A stretch of DNA of 64,000 bases from JAAELZ01 sp965237485 (GTDB lineage Bacteria > Pseudomonadota > Gammaproteobacteria > Arenicellales > Poriferihabitantaceae), in assembly GCA_965237485.1 (NCBI GenBank), contig CBDEFQ010000006.1:620001-684000 (forward strand), given 5' to 3'. The notes under the pieces are model-generated. The model saw nothing but the letters and a program-made list of their open reading frames with translations, was not told where the DNA came from and made no database searches. Positions 18,503 through 27,906 of the stretch are shown here, piece by piece. The translations under genes and the position numbers were made by a program. Positions within the stretch are counted from its first letter, which is position 1. Each line of letters starts with the position of its first letter.

Positions 18503-18922
18503 ACCTTGTTCCTCATTCATCTTCTTCAGCGCACGGCGCGCCGAATCGTCGCTAACCGCTTTGGTCATTCCAAGCATTTTGGTGTTGATACGATCGCCCA
18601 TTAAGCTGGCCATGTGTGCGTAGCGATTGTGACCCGAGAGAACAGACAACAAAAATGAGCCCAACACATTGATCTTCTCAGGTGCGTTATTGCTTCGATA
18701 TTCCAATGGGCAACTGCTCACCCATGGCTTAAACAGACCACCAAGTTTTAAATATTGGATGAAAAAAGGCAACGGTCCTATGGGCGTTACTGCCGCTGAC
18801 GGATCCCATTCAACGTGAATTTTTCCATCGAACGTTTCAGTCGATAATAAGGTGGAAACAGCGTTTGAAACCTCCGGTTTTAGCGCACCCTCTGGGTGAA
18901 AGGATTTATCTTTGGCGACCAT
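18503..18922 (-). pseudogene. IS1380-like transposase, N-terminal fragment
   Basis: The frame from the ATG at 18922 gives about 140 residues: a GPLPFFIQYLKLGGLF block and VLGSFLLSVLSGHNRYAHMA followed by MLGMTKAVSDDSARRAL. This is the N-terminal pattern of IS1380-type DDE transposases. It is cut by IS5-A copy b at 18503; the DDE core is missing. Confidence 0.75.
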
Positions 18923-18997
18923 GGTGTTTCTCCTTTTAATTCAATTGATTGCAACGATAATACATCCGTTAGTGGAGGTTCAACTGATTTTTCTAGG
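18503..18997 (-). mobile_element. IS1380-like element remnant with CCTAGA terminus
   Basis: The transposase fragment is preceded by a terminus that reads, on the minus strand from 18997, CCTAGAAAAATCAGTTGAA. CCTAGA is the usual end of IS1380-family elements such as ISEcp1. The same terminus bounds the two MITEs at 20889-21051 and 55877-57440. The element is inserted into the 3' part of the DUF4142 gene. Confidence 0.8.
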
Positions 18998-19445
18998 TTC
19001 ATGGGCCTTAAATATTTGCAGTCCTGTTTCGAACAGAGCTTTGACTTCTGCATTTTCGATGTTTGGTATAAATGCGTTCTCTACGAGATCGTTTACCGCT
19101 TGGTGATAAGCCAGTTCATTTTGTGCATAGCGTTTGTCAAATTCACCACCGCGTAATGCACTCATTTCGTCGATAAGCTTGTCTGCACCTTCAAGCAAAG
19201 ATTGGCTTAAAAAATTGTCTTGAGGTTGCGCTCCGAGTTTGTTCAGCAAAGCCAATGCCTGTTCGTTTACCGCATTGTGATCTCGAATCATTGTCTGCGC
19301 AAACTCGTGTATAGCAGGGTTAGCTGAAATCGCCATCGCAAGATGCGCATAACGAATGTCTATGTTATCCGCGTTATACGCGACATGAGCGATTTGCAAA
19401 TCATTTAAATCGGCAGGTGACTCAGCCGTTGCTGGCGTTATGAAG
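18998..19445 (-). pseudogene. DUF4142 ferritin-like protein, truncated at both ends
   Basis: The retained part has the four-helix DUF4142 pattern: LQIAHVAYNADNIDIRYAHL, FAQTMIRDHNAVNEQALALL and the late helix IFKAHE. Family members are usually exported ferritin-like proteins with a signal peptide. Here the signal region is removed by M2 copy a at 19446, and the end is cut by the IS1380-like terminus at 18997, after which the frame runs to a stop at 18980. Confidence 0.85.
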
Positions 19446-19499
19446 GATACTGTAACTTCAGGTATGGACTTTTATATTAGATAGAGCAGTATGGCCTTT

Positions 19500-19522
19500 T
19501 CCCCCTAGGGGGAATTTTTTCG
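19500..19522 (+). terminator. C/G palindrome with T run before the M2 transposase
   Basis: ttccccctagggggaa (19500-19515) is a perfect palindrome followed by a T run. Copy b has the same with one extra G. It lies between the left end and the transposase start, where IS elements often block read-through from outside. Confidence 0.55.
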
Positions 19523-20219
19523 AATTTTTGATTTATTCAAATTTTCTATCTTGGTGTCTTGTAAGTTGAACCATTTGTGCGTTCCCTGTTTTAAGCAATT
19601 AAAATACTGGAGACACCCAAATGACCCAATCAAACAATAACGTATTTGACGTAGTAGTGGAACACACATCTCAGAAGGCCCCGATGCCATGCGCCCCGTG
19701 CTCACCGCACTGCTCAATGAGGCGATGAAGATTGAAAGAGAGCCGTTTCCAGGCGCATCACACTATGAGCATAGTCAAGACCGGCCAGGGTTTGCCAATG
19801 GCTAACCAAGATAAGCGTATCGATACGCAAGCCGGTACGCTCAATCTGCGTATCCCAAAGACCGCTCAACACGTTGATGAACCTTTTTACCCTCAATCGC
19901 TAGAACGCGGCTTACGCAGCCAACGTGCGATGATGCTGACCGTTGCTGAAATGTACGTGACGGGCGTTAGCACGCGCCGAGTCGAAAAAGTCATGCAGAG
20001 CATGGGTATTGAAAGCATCTCCTCTACACCGGTCTCACGGGCTAACCAGAGCATGGATGAGGCGTTAAAAGTCTGGCGTGATCGTCCTTTGGGTAAAGTC
20101 TCTTGTTGAACAGCGTGCAAAAATGAACAGTTTCGTGGGTGATCAGCGTACAAAACTGAACACCTTTATTGTTAACTGTCTCGGAGCCATTAATCCGAGG
20201 AAACTGTCAGGTGATTTGT

Positions 20220-21887
20220 ATGCCTATATGTACCAAGATACGACGTTTGTGTTTAGTAGAAGGTCGCAAAGTAAGCGAGGTGTCGCGTGAATTCAATTTA
20301 TCACGCACCACTATTTATAAATATTTAAACAACGCGCCAAGCGAACCTGAATATCAGCGGTCGGTGCCAATAGTCTGTCCGAAGCTGGATAAGTTCAAAC
20401 CTCAGTTGATCAATTTGCTTGAAGTGGACGCAGCTCGCTCAGTGCGAGAAAGACGTAATGCAGTTCAACTGTATGAAGAGATTGAGTTGCAAGGGTATCG
20501 AGGGGCTTATGACAGCGTTCAACGGTTTGTCAAAGCGTGGAAGGATCACTCGCGGTCATGTATTAAACAAGCATTTGTGCCATTGGTTTTTGCACCAGGT
20601 GAAGCCTGTCAGTTTGATTGGTCACATGAACAAGTCATTCTGGGTGGGTTTGGTGTCAAGATCAAACTAGCCCACTTTCGTTTATGTCATTCGCGTAAAT
20701 CATATCTTAGGGCCTATCCCAGAGAAACACAGGAGAGGGTGTTTGATGCACATATTCGGGCGTTTGATTTCTTTGAGGGCTTACCTCAGAAGATGATATA
20801 CGATCACCCTAAGACCATAGTCAGTGCATTGTTTAAGGGTAAGCGGCGTGAGTTTAATCGCCGCTTTCTAAGCCGGATGAATCATTATCCTAGATAAATC
20901 AGTTAAAACACGAAAGCCCATGCAAGCTCTTGATGCACCTAGCAAAATCAAAAAAAACCTTATCACCAATAAGGTGACCGCGACTTTTTTGATTTCACTA
21001 TGCACTTCAATTGCTTACATGTCTTTTCCGCGTTTAACTGATTTATCTAGGATTATCTGATTGAACCGATTGCCTGTACACCGGCAGCGGGTTGGGAGAA
21101 AGGCCAGGTTGAACGCCAGGTCGGTGTTATGCGCCAAAGGCTGTTTGTTCCACGGGTGCGCTTTGCTGATTTAGATGAATTAAACCAATGGCTGGAGCAA
21201 CGTTGTGCTCGACTTGGTGAACGCCCACACCCGACTGACAAATCAAGACTAATTGATGAAGTGTTTGCCGAGGAGCAGCCGAGCTTACGTCCCGCGATGG
21301 TAGCCTTTGATGGATATTATGAGCGTTTGGCGCGTGTGCATAAAACCGGTGTGGTGCACTACGACCGCCATTAATACTCCGTACCCTGTCGGTATGTTGG
21401 CCAAGCTGTTTCTGTTAGAGCCTATGCAGATAGGATTAAAGTCGTGGTTGACGATGTGGAAGTGACTTCACATGCTCGCTGTTTCGGTCGTCATCAAATG
21501 ATCTTTGATCCTTGGCATTATCTGCCCGTACTGGAGATTAAACCTGGCGCATTACGCAAGGGCGCACCGTTTGTTGATTGGGATTTACCCAAGGCACTGC
21601 TAACACTCAAAAAACAGTACCTCAAACGTGATGGCGGTGACCGAGAGTTTGTACCATTGTTACTATTGATTCACCAGCATGGCTTGGAAACAGTCACGGT
21701 GGCCTGTGAGCGGGCATTAGATGCCAATACGACTCAGCTATCAGTCATTACCAATTTGGTGCATCGGTTAACGGAACCTGATTCGGCCCAAGTGATGACA
21801 ATTACCAATGCGCCTGTATTAGCTGTCCCCTCGGCAGCGAACGTGACCCGCTATGGCCCGCTGTGCGCGGAGGTGAGCCATGCTTGA
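20220..21887 (+). pseudogene. istA: IS21 transposase IstA (copy b), MITE insertion and nonsense codon
   Basis: Nearly identical to copy a but with different lesions. The MITE at 20889-21051 splits the frame after RMNHY. A TAA at 21372-21374 replaces the Gln of copy a's DRNQYSVP (here DRH then stop). The first Asp motif is normal (FDWSHEQ), but the second reads YDHPKTIV instead of YDNPKTIV. Confidence 0.9.
20889..21051 (+). mobile_element. MITE copy 1 (163 bp, IS1380-type termini)
   Basis: A non-coding 163-bp insert with 19-bp perfect terminal repeats (CCTAGATAAATCAGTTAAA) and a perfect 5-base duplication attat (20884-20888 and 21052-21056). Comparison with IS21 copy a shows the exact empty site. 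An internal hairpin accttat/ataaggt is present. The termini match the IS1380-like remnant at 18997, which suggests which transposase moves it. Confidence 0.93.
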
Positions 21888-22633
21888 ACTTGTTGATGAT
21901 CTTAAAGCCCTTAAACTACACGGTATGGCACCATGCTTACCTGAGTTGATAGATTCGCCTCGTTCTAAAGTAACGTTGCAATCTGGGTTAATTAAATTGA
22001 TGGATGCCGAGCGAACGGACCGAGAAGTGAGGCGGCTTAACTACCCAATGAAGGTGGCTAAATTCCCTCATCACCGTGATTTACAGCAATTTGACTTTAC
22101 CCAGAGCGAAGTTGAACCCGCGCTCATCGAGGATTTGTCTCAGGCTGACTATATGGACAGAACCCATAACCCCATCTTTGTCGGTGGCACTGGAACAGGC
22201 AAAACCCATTATAGCTACGGCCTTAGGCATTAAAGCCATTCATTCAGGTCATCGGGTTCGGTTTTACAATGTGGTGGACCTGGTTAATCTGCTGATCAAA
22301 GAACAGCAGGATGAGAAGCAGGGGCGGCTAGCACGAATTATGCAACCGTTAGATGCGGTGATATTCGATGAGCTGGGATATTTACCCTTCCCCGCATCGG
22401 GTGGCGCACTATTATTCCACCTGATCAGCAAGCTATACGAGAAAACCTCCATCGTGTTTACCACCAAGCTTAATGTCAGTGAATGGGTGCAGGTATTTGG
22501 CGACGAGAAAATGACCACGGCTTTGCTCGACAGAGTGACTCATCATTGCTCAATTATTGAAACGGGTAACGACTCATATCGATTCAAGCAGTCTAGCACT
22601 AAAGCAAAGCTCAAGACTGTCACTAAAAAATAA
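21880..22633 (+). pseudogene. istB: IS21 helper ATPase IstB (copy b), +1 frameshift after Walker A
   Basis: The N-terminal part is longer than in copy a (it keeps the 22 bases, NYPMKVAKFPHHRD). One extra base near 22211 shifts the frame directly after the Walker A GGTGTGKTH. The C-terminal part with VIFDELGYLPF continues in the other frame to 22633. So both IS21 copies lack a working IstB through independent lesions. Confidence 0.88.
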
Positions 22634-22656
22634 CATCGCAAGAAAGCAGGATTGAT

Positions 22657-22697
22657 TCATCAACTCAAGTTTCGCTACGCTTCACTTGAGTTGATGA
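22657..22697 (+). terminator. Hairpin at the end of istAB (IS21 copy b)
   Basis: Same 14-bp stem and loop as at 14720-14760, after the istB stop. Confidence 0.6.
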
Positions 22698-22908
22698 TAA
22701 AGAAATATTATTGTGAGAGTGCAGCATAACTCATCGAGTATCTACATAATTTGTTAAAATTAGGCATGCAAAAACCATTCGCCACCCAACGAGATTTATT
22801 AGTATCAAGATCAGATTTGGATCATCCAATTCTGCATAGTCTTGATGATACAGAAGTGCTATTTAGTTGCACACATTTTAATTCACAAGGGGCGGCGGAG
22901 AAATACTC

Positions 22909-23421
22909 ATGCCGAAATATAGCGTAGAACGAAGAGAAGCTGTTTTATCTAAATTATTATCATCAAATAGTCAGTCCTTCGCAGAAATATCTAGAGAAGA
23001 AGGAATCAGTGTTCAAACCTTGTATGATTGGCGAAATAAAGCCAGACGATCAGGAGTTTTAATGCCTAATAGTGATTCATCTAATCAGTGGGATTGCCAA
23101 ACTAAGTTCACCGTAGTTCTTGAAACTGCTGCGATGAATGAACAAGAATTATCTGCGTATTGCCGAGAGAAAGGCCTATACCCTACTCAAATAACGCAAT
23201 GGCGAGAAGCTTGTATTAATGGTGTTGATGAGGCTCTCATTAGCCCTAAAGTTGCGCGCGATGAAATACGTGCGTTAAAAAAAGACAAGAAGAAGCTAGA
23301 AACCCAGCTGCGCCGCAAAGATAAAGCCTTGGCTGAAACGGCCGCATTATTAGTATTACAAAAAAGTTTCAGGCGCTTTGGGAGGACGAGGAAGTATGAT
23401 TACGACTCAGACGCGCATTAA
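22909..23421 (+). pseudogene. IS3 OrfA (copy a), frameshifted in the slippery A run
   Basis: The protein equals copy b OrfA (two helix-turn-helix units, ISREEGISVQTLYDWRNKAR and YPTQITQWRE) up to LLVLQK. One A is missing from the A run (six instead of seven), so the end reads SFRRFGRTRKYDYDSDAH. This changes the heptamer on which IS3 elements make the OrfAB fusion. Confidence 0.88.
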
Positions 23422-24445
23422 AGTAATCAATGATGTTAATGAAGCAGTAGACGCAGGTTCAAAGCGTTCAAGTGCTTGTGAGTTGGTTGGCCTTGCCGAG
23501 TCTACGCTTAGACGTTGGAAGCCAAAAGGAGAAGATAGTATCCGCAGTGATCAACGTCCTTTGGTAGAAAAGCCAGTCCCTGGCAATAAACTAAGCGAGC
23601 AAGAGCAGCAACACATTTTATCGATATGTAATGAATCGGCATACCATCATTTGCCGCCGTCGCAAATAGTACCGCAGTTGGCTGACAAAGGTATTTATGT
23701 GGCCAGCGAGTCTAGCTTTTATCGAGTTCTCAAGGCGCATGGGCAATTGAAGCACCGCGGCCGCGCCAAACAAAAGCAGTCCCGAACACCCGATACTCAT
23801 ATAGCACTAAAACCTAATGCTGTGTGGATGTGGGATATCACCTATTTGGCGACGCGTACTATTGGCAAGCATTATTACCTGTACATGGTAGAAGACCTTT
23901 ACAGTCGCTATGGCGTTCACTGGGAAGTACATCCTGTTGAAAGCGGTGAATTAGGTGCGCAGTTGATGTCTCAGGCGGCTCTAAAAGTGGCTAGCTGCGA
24001 TGGCATGCCCGTCTTACACAGTGATAATGGCAGCCCAATGAAATCGTTCACAATGAGAGCGAAGTTAGAAGCATTAGGAATAAAGCCCTCTTACTCAAGG
24101 CCAAGAGTAAGCAATGACAACGCTTATATTGAATCCATGTTTAGAACGGTAAAGTATTGCCCTGCGTGGCCTTCTCAAGGCTTCGATAGCTTAGAGGCCG
24201 CCCGCCAATGGGTGGGTAAGTTTATGCAATGGTATAACGAAGAACATCGTCACAGTGCTATACGCTACGTTACACCTGGCCAGCGTTATCGCGGTGAAGA
24301 TAGTGCCCTATTAGCAAAACGAGAAGTTGTTTATCAGGAAGCTAAAGCAGCAAAACCTAATCGGTGGTCTGGCCAAACCCGAAATTGGCGGCCTTGTGGT
24401 GCGGTTGCGCTGAACCCACAAAAAGAAGTATTATTGGCTGCGTAG
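23397..24445 (+). CDS. IS3 OrfB integrase-like transposase (copy a)
   Basis: 349 residues from the ATG at 23397, preceded by a strong gggaggacgagg box. The rve/DDE core is complete: MWDITYLATRT, VLHSDNGSPMKS and NDNAYIESMFRT. No lesion was seen in this frame. Without a correct OrfA frameshift site, full transposase may not be produced. Confidence 0.92.
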
Positions 24446-26288
24446 GAAAATGTGCAACTACCCTGAAAATTGCCGCTACTGGCCGCCCTAGTTATCCATT
24501 ACTTAGTTTGTTCCGCAGCTTGATGCTGGGAATTTGGTATGAACTGTCGGATAGGGAGTTAGCACAGTGCTTATTTAGAGATTTATTGTTTCGTAAGTTT
24601 TGCCGCTTTGAGTTAGGCGGCGATGTACCTGAAGCTTCGACCCTTGGGCGCTTTCGTAACCAGTTAATGGAGCACGAACTGTGGGATCGCTTGCTAGGTG
24701 AGATCAATCGTCAACTTGAAGCGAAGAACATTATTATGAGCAGGGGGCGCATCAACATTATAGATGCAACACCTATAGAAGCGGCTCGTTCTGGAAATGG
24801 TAACGGCAAAGACGGGACGCCTAAGCGAGACCCTGAAGCGAGCTGGCATGTCAAAAATGACAGCCGAGGTCGAAAGAAGTCTACCTATGGCTACTCAGTG
24901 CATACGGGAGTTGATGAGGATGGGTTTGTTCAGCACCAGAATGTGACGCCAGGGCATGTTCATGACAGCCAACTGCGCGATGAATTGCTGTTGGGCGATG
25001 AGACTGCCCTATATGCTGATGCGGCGTATAGTTCTGAGGAGACGCGAGATAAACTGGAGCAACTTGGAATTGATGATCAGGTTCAACGCAAGGGCTATCG
25101 AGGTAATCCGTTGTCAGATGCAGACCGTACCCGTAATGCAGTTATTGCGGTAACGCGAGCAGGTGGCGAACGGCTCTTTGCGACTTACAAGCAGCATTAT
25201 GGTTTAGCTCGCACTCGGTTCATGGGGCTAGCGAAGAACCAGACTGTTTACGGCCTAGCGGCGATGGCAGCGAATATCCGTAAAGGTGCTAAGTTCTTAA
25301 GCTTGTATGGCTTGCCTGATTGGCACTATGCTGGATAGTTGTGCCTTTAATATGGCTTAGGTGCTCGAATTGATAAAATAGTGACTAAATGATGATCGAA
25401 TACGCGAAACTGGGCAAATATAGCTCAAAAAATGAGTGCTTCGAAAATATCAAACTAAAATCGTGAGTTACGCTGCGCTCTCATTGTATTTAATTGTTCA
25501 GTTTTACTCGCTGACAGGTGTCCAGTTTTAAACGCTGATTGACAAAGTCTCTTACCTAATCCTTGATGCGCGTTATGAAAAGGTGCGTGAGGGCCACCAA
25601 GTGATTGATATGGCGGTGTTGAGTGCGGTGGGTGTATTGCCTTGTGGACGGCGTTGCGTATTAGGAACGGCGATGGCACTTAATGAAGCCGAGGTTAACT
25701 GGCGAGAGTTCCTCAAAGGCTTGGTTGACCGGGGCATACATGGTATTGAGTTTATTGTCAGTGATGATCACAGTGGCTTAAAAGCCGCTAGAAAGGCAGT
25801 GTTCCCAGGTATACCTTGGCAGCGTTGCCAGTTTCATCTGGCGCAGAATGCAATGCATCATGCCCCCAATCACAAGATCAAGCAGCGCATTGGTGGTGAG
25901 CTGCGTAGTGTTTGGAATGCACCCAATATGGCAGCTGCTCAGGTTAATCTAAAAGTCCTTGTGAGCCAGTACCAGGAAAAGCATGCTCACTGGGCGCAGT
26001 GGCTAGAAAACAATGTGCCTGAAGGGTTAAATGTGTTTGCCTTGCCAGATAGACACCAAAAGAAAATGCGAACCTCCAACCGCATTGAACGGACGGTTCA
26101 ACAAGAACTTAAGCGGCGAACCCGCTTGGTCAGAGTCTTTCCTAACCGAGAGGCTTGGTTACGATTAGTCAGTGCCATTCTGATTGAAATTGACGACGAA
26201 TGGGCTAATGCTAATCATCGATATATCGTGTGGAACGACAATGAGTCAACTTGCTAGACAAAAAGTCCATACCAAATGTTGCGTAATC

Positions 26289-27061
26289 TTCGATTAGAGC
26301 AAGGCGACTTAGTAATCATTACGCATGGATCTGCACACACATTATATTGTGACCCAACCACCGAGAATCCGCCGACCCTACTAGACACTGTTATAGAGCA
26401 GTCTGGTTTTACCGGCCAAGGTGCGTTGGTGTATGGCGAGCTCGGTTCACACCATGAGACCCAGTTAATTTGCGGACATTTTGCATTTGATAAAGATGCT
26501 CAACACCCGCTTATCGATGCCTTGCCGGAATATATTCATATCCAAAATTATGGCGCGGAATCCGGTAGTTGGATGGAAAGCACCCTAAAAGTTATCGGTT
26601 CTGAAGCGGGTAGAGATAATATCTGCAGTGATCTTATCGCGCTGAAAATGTCCGAAATAATTTACGCCCAAGCCATGCGCGCATATTTGCAAAGCGAAAC
26701 TGCACGCAGTAGCGATTTAGCGGGTTATGCTGACCCAAAGCTAGCAAGGGCCATTAAAATGATTCACCAAGCACCCGAACATCCTTGGTCACTTGCCGAA
26801 CTGGCTAAAATTGCGGGTTTATCGCGCACTTCTTTCGCTAATCGGTTTAAAGAGCTGCTCTCAGTCACCCCGCTTGGCTATATGACGCAATGGAGAATGC
26901 AAATAGCACGACAAAATCTAAAAGACACAAATGCAGCAGTCATAGATATTGCTGAGAAAGTCGGGTATCAATCAGAGGCCGCATTCAGCCGTGTATTTAA
27001 AAAGCAATTTGGAATTGCACCTATCGCTTATAGAAAGCAAAAGTCGCTCCCTTTAGTTTAG
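26289..27061 (+). pseudogene. AraC-family regulator, 5' truncated by M2a
   Basis: The remaining 257 codons hold the sensory part of AraC proteins with a cupin-like N-terminal domain (LRLEQGDLVIITHGSAHTL) and an intact C-terminal double helix-turn-helix: WSLAELAKIAGLSRTSFANR and then AVIDIAEKVGYQSEAAFSRV with the FKKQFGIAP end motif. The first 30-50 residues and the promoter are replaced by M2. An ATG inside the IS end (26276) could start a shortened protein. 27062-27356 downstream has no gene I can support. Confidence 0.85.
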
Positions 27062-27414
27062 AGGGCGTTCTCAATCAATAAGATACATGTCTCTGCCGCT
27101 GCTGTTTTATGACTCAGCAAGGCACAATGAGCAAAATATGGTTACTGCCTATAAGCGAATAATTACGTAAATTGGTGAAAAACAACTGCGACAGCAAGAT
27201 TCAAAGCAACATACTGGATCTATCGGAGCAAAGGTACCAAAAACGTCACGGGGATTTGATAGTTTTTCAACCTTACAGTTACGTGGACTGAGATAGGCAA
27301 TATTCACGTTAGAGCCTGGTTTCTTACGGTCATGACACCATCACGGGTCGATATCCCCAGACGTCAGGGTAGTTGCACACATTTTAATTCACAAGGGGCG
27401 GCGGAGAAATACTC

Positions 27415-27906
27415 ATGCCGAAATATAGCGTAGAACGAAGAGAAGCTGTTTTATCTAAATTATTATCATCAAATAGTCAGTCCTTCGCAGAAATATCTAG
27501 AGAAGAAGGAATCAGTGTTCAAACCTTGTATGATTGGCGAAATAAAGCCAGACGATCAGGAGTTTTAATGCCTAATAGTGATTCATCTAATCAGTGGGAT
27601 TGCCAAACTAAGTTCACCGTAGTTCTTGAAACTGCTGCGATGAATGAACAAGAATTATCTGCGTATTGCCGAGAGAAAGGCCTATACCCTACTCAAATAA
27701 CGCAATGGCGAGAAGCTTGTATTAATGGTGTTGATGAGGCTCTCATTAGCCCTAAAGTTGCGCGCGATGAAATACGTGCGTTAAAAAAAGACAAGAAGAA
27801 GCTAGAAACCCAGCTGCGCCGCAAAGATAAAGCCTTGGCTGAAACGGCCGCATTATTAGTATTACAAAAAAAGTTTCAGGCGCTTTGGGAGGACGAGGAA
27901 GTATGA
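27415..27906 (+). CDS. IS3 OrfA with intact slippery heptamer (copy b)
   Basis: 163 residues. Two helix-turn-helix units (ISREEGISVQTLYDWRNKAR; TQITQWREACINGV) are followed by a Lys/Arg-rich coiled segment (RALKKDKKKLETQLRRKDKAL). Near the end, A-AAA-AAG at 27866-27873 is the classic IS3 -1 frameshift site. OrfB lies in the -1 frame, so an OrfAB fusion is expected. Confidence 0.92.
   Translation: MPKYSVERREAVLSKLLSSNSQSFAEISREEGISVQTLYDWRNKARRSGVLMPNSDSSNQWDCQTKFTVVLETAAMNEQELSAYCREKGLYPTQITQWREACINGVDEALISPKVARDEIRALKKDKKKLETQLRRKDKALAETAALLVLQKKFQALWEDEEV

Larger units (their letters stand above)
22865..24475 (+). mobile_element. IS3-family element, copy a
   Basis: It holds orfA and orfB and ends in tgtgcaactaccctg then aaaattgccg, identical to copy b. 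The left end (ttgcacacatttt) lacks the tcagggtag seen in copy b, which fits truncation or deletion at that side. No target duplication was found. Boundaries are approximate. Confidence 0.85.
22766..25338 (+). pseudogene. IS5-family transposase type B, split by IS3 with loss of host codons
   Basis: The N-terminal part starts at 22766 (MQKPFATQRDLLVSRSDLD) and runs to about 22864. The C-terminal part resumes at about 24476 with TGRPSYPLLSLFRSLMLG and carries the IS5/IS1031 triad: NIIDATPIEAA, ALYADAAYSS and GGERLFATYKQHYGL. Family members have roughly 20-30 residues between LFS and TGRPSYP that are missing here, so the IS3 insertion was accompanied by a small deletion. Confidence 0.85.
22714..25483 (+). 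mobile_element. IS5-family element type B, carrying an IS3
   Basis: Termini TGAGAGTGCAGCATAACTCA (left) and TGAGAGCGCAGCGTAACTCA (right, complement). A 3-base duplication ttg (22711-22713 and 25484-25486) is shown by comparison with IS21 copy a. A 3-base duplication fits several IS5 subgroups. The IS3 copy a occupies about 22865-24475. Confidence 0.9.
20104..25544 (+). mobile_element. IS21-family element, copy b, carrying a MITE and IS5-B/IS3
   Basis: Same termini as copy a (TGTTGAACAGCG...CGCTGATTGACA). The target duplication aagtctct is perfect, 8 bases, at 20096-20103 and 25545-25552, inside the M2a transposase. Internal insertions: a MITE at 20889-21051 and an IS5 at 22714-25483. Confidence 0.95.
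19621..26257 (+). pseudogene. IS256-family transposase of M2a, frameshifted and split by IS21
   Basis: From the ATG at 19621 the frame soon ends, and the protein continues in a second frame (VLTALLNEAMKIERE). An extra A near 19802 (GFANG then stop, where copy b reads GFANGYQDKR) breaks it again. IS21 copy b then interrupts after DRPLGKVS; the C-terminal part resumes at 25553 with YLILDARYEKV, ends at 26257, and holds SNRIERTVQQELKRRTR with the Glu. The part just after the first Asp is intact here (VLSAVGVLPCGRRCV). Confidence 0.88.
19446..26288 (+). mobile_element. IS256-family element M2, copy a, carrying a nested IS21
   Basis: Termini start GATACTGTAAC (left) and GATTACGCAAC (right, complement) and share GGTATGGACTTTT. 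Without the IS21 at 20104-25544 it is about 1.39 kb, like copy b. Flanks (ttatgaag on the left, ttcgatta on the right) do not match and lie in two different genes, so the element has probably mediated a rearrangement. Confidence 0.92.

Noticed and set aside
19621..19720. Programmed frameshift at the M2 transposase start
   Set aside because: Both copies share the frame change, but no slippery heptamer or stimulatory structure was seen, and both genes carry other fatal lesions, so decay is simpler.
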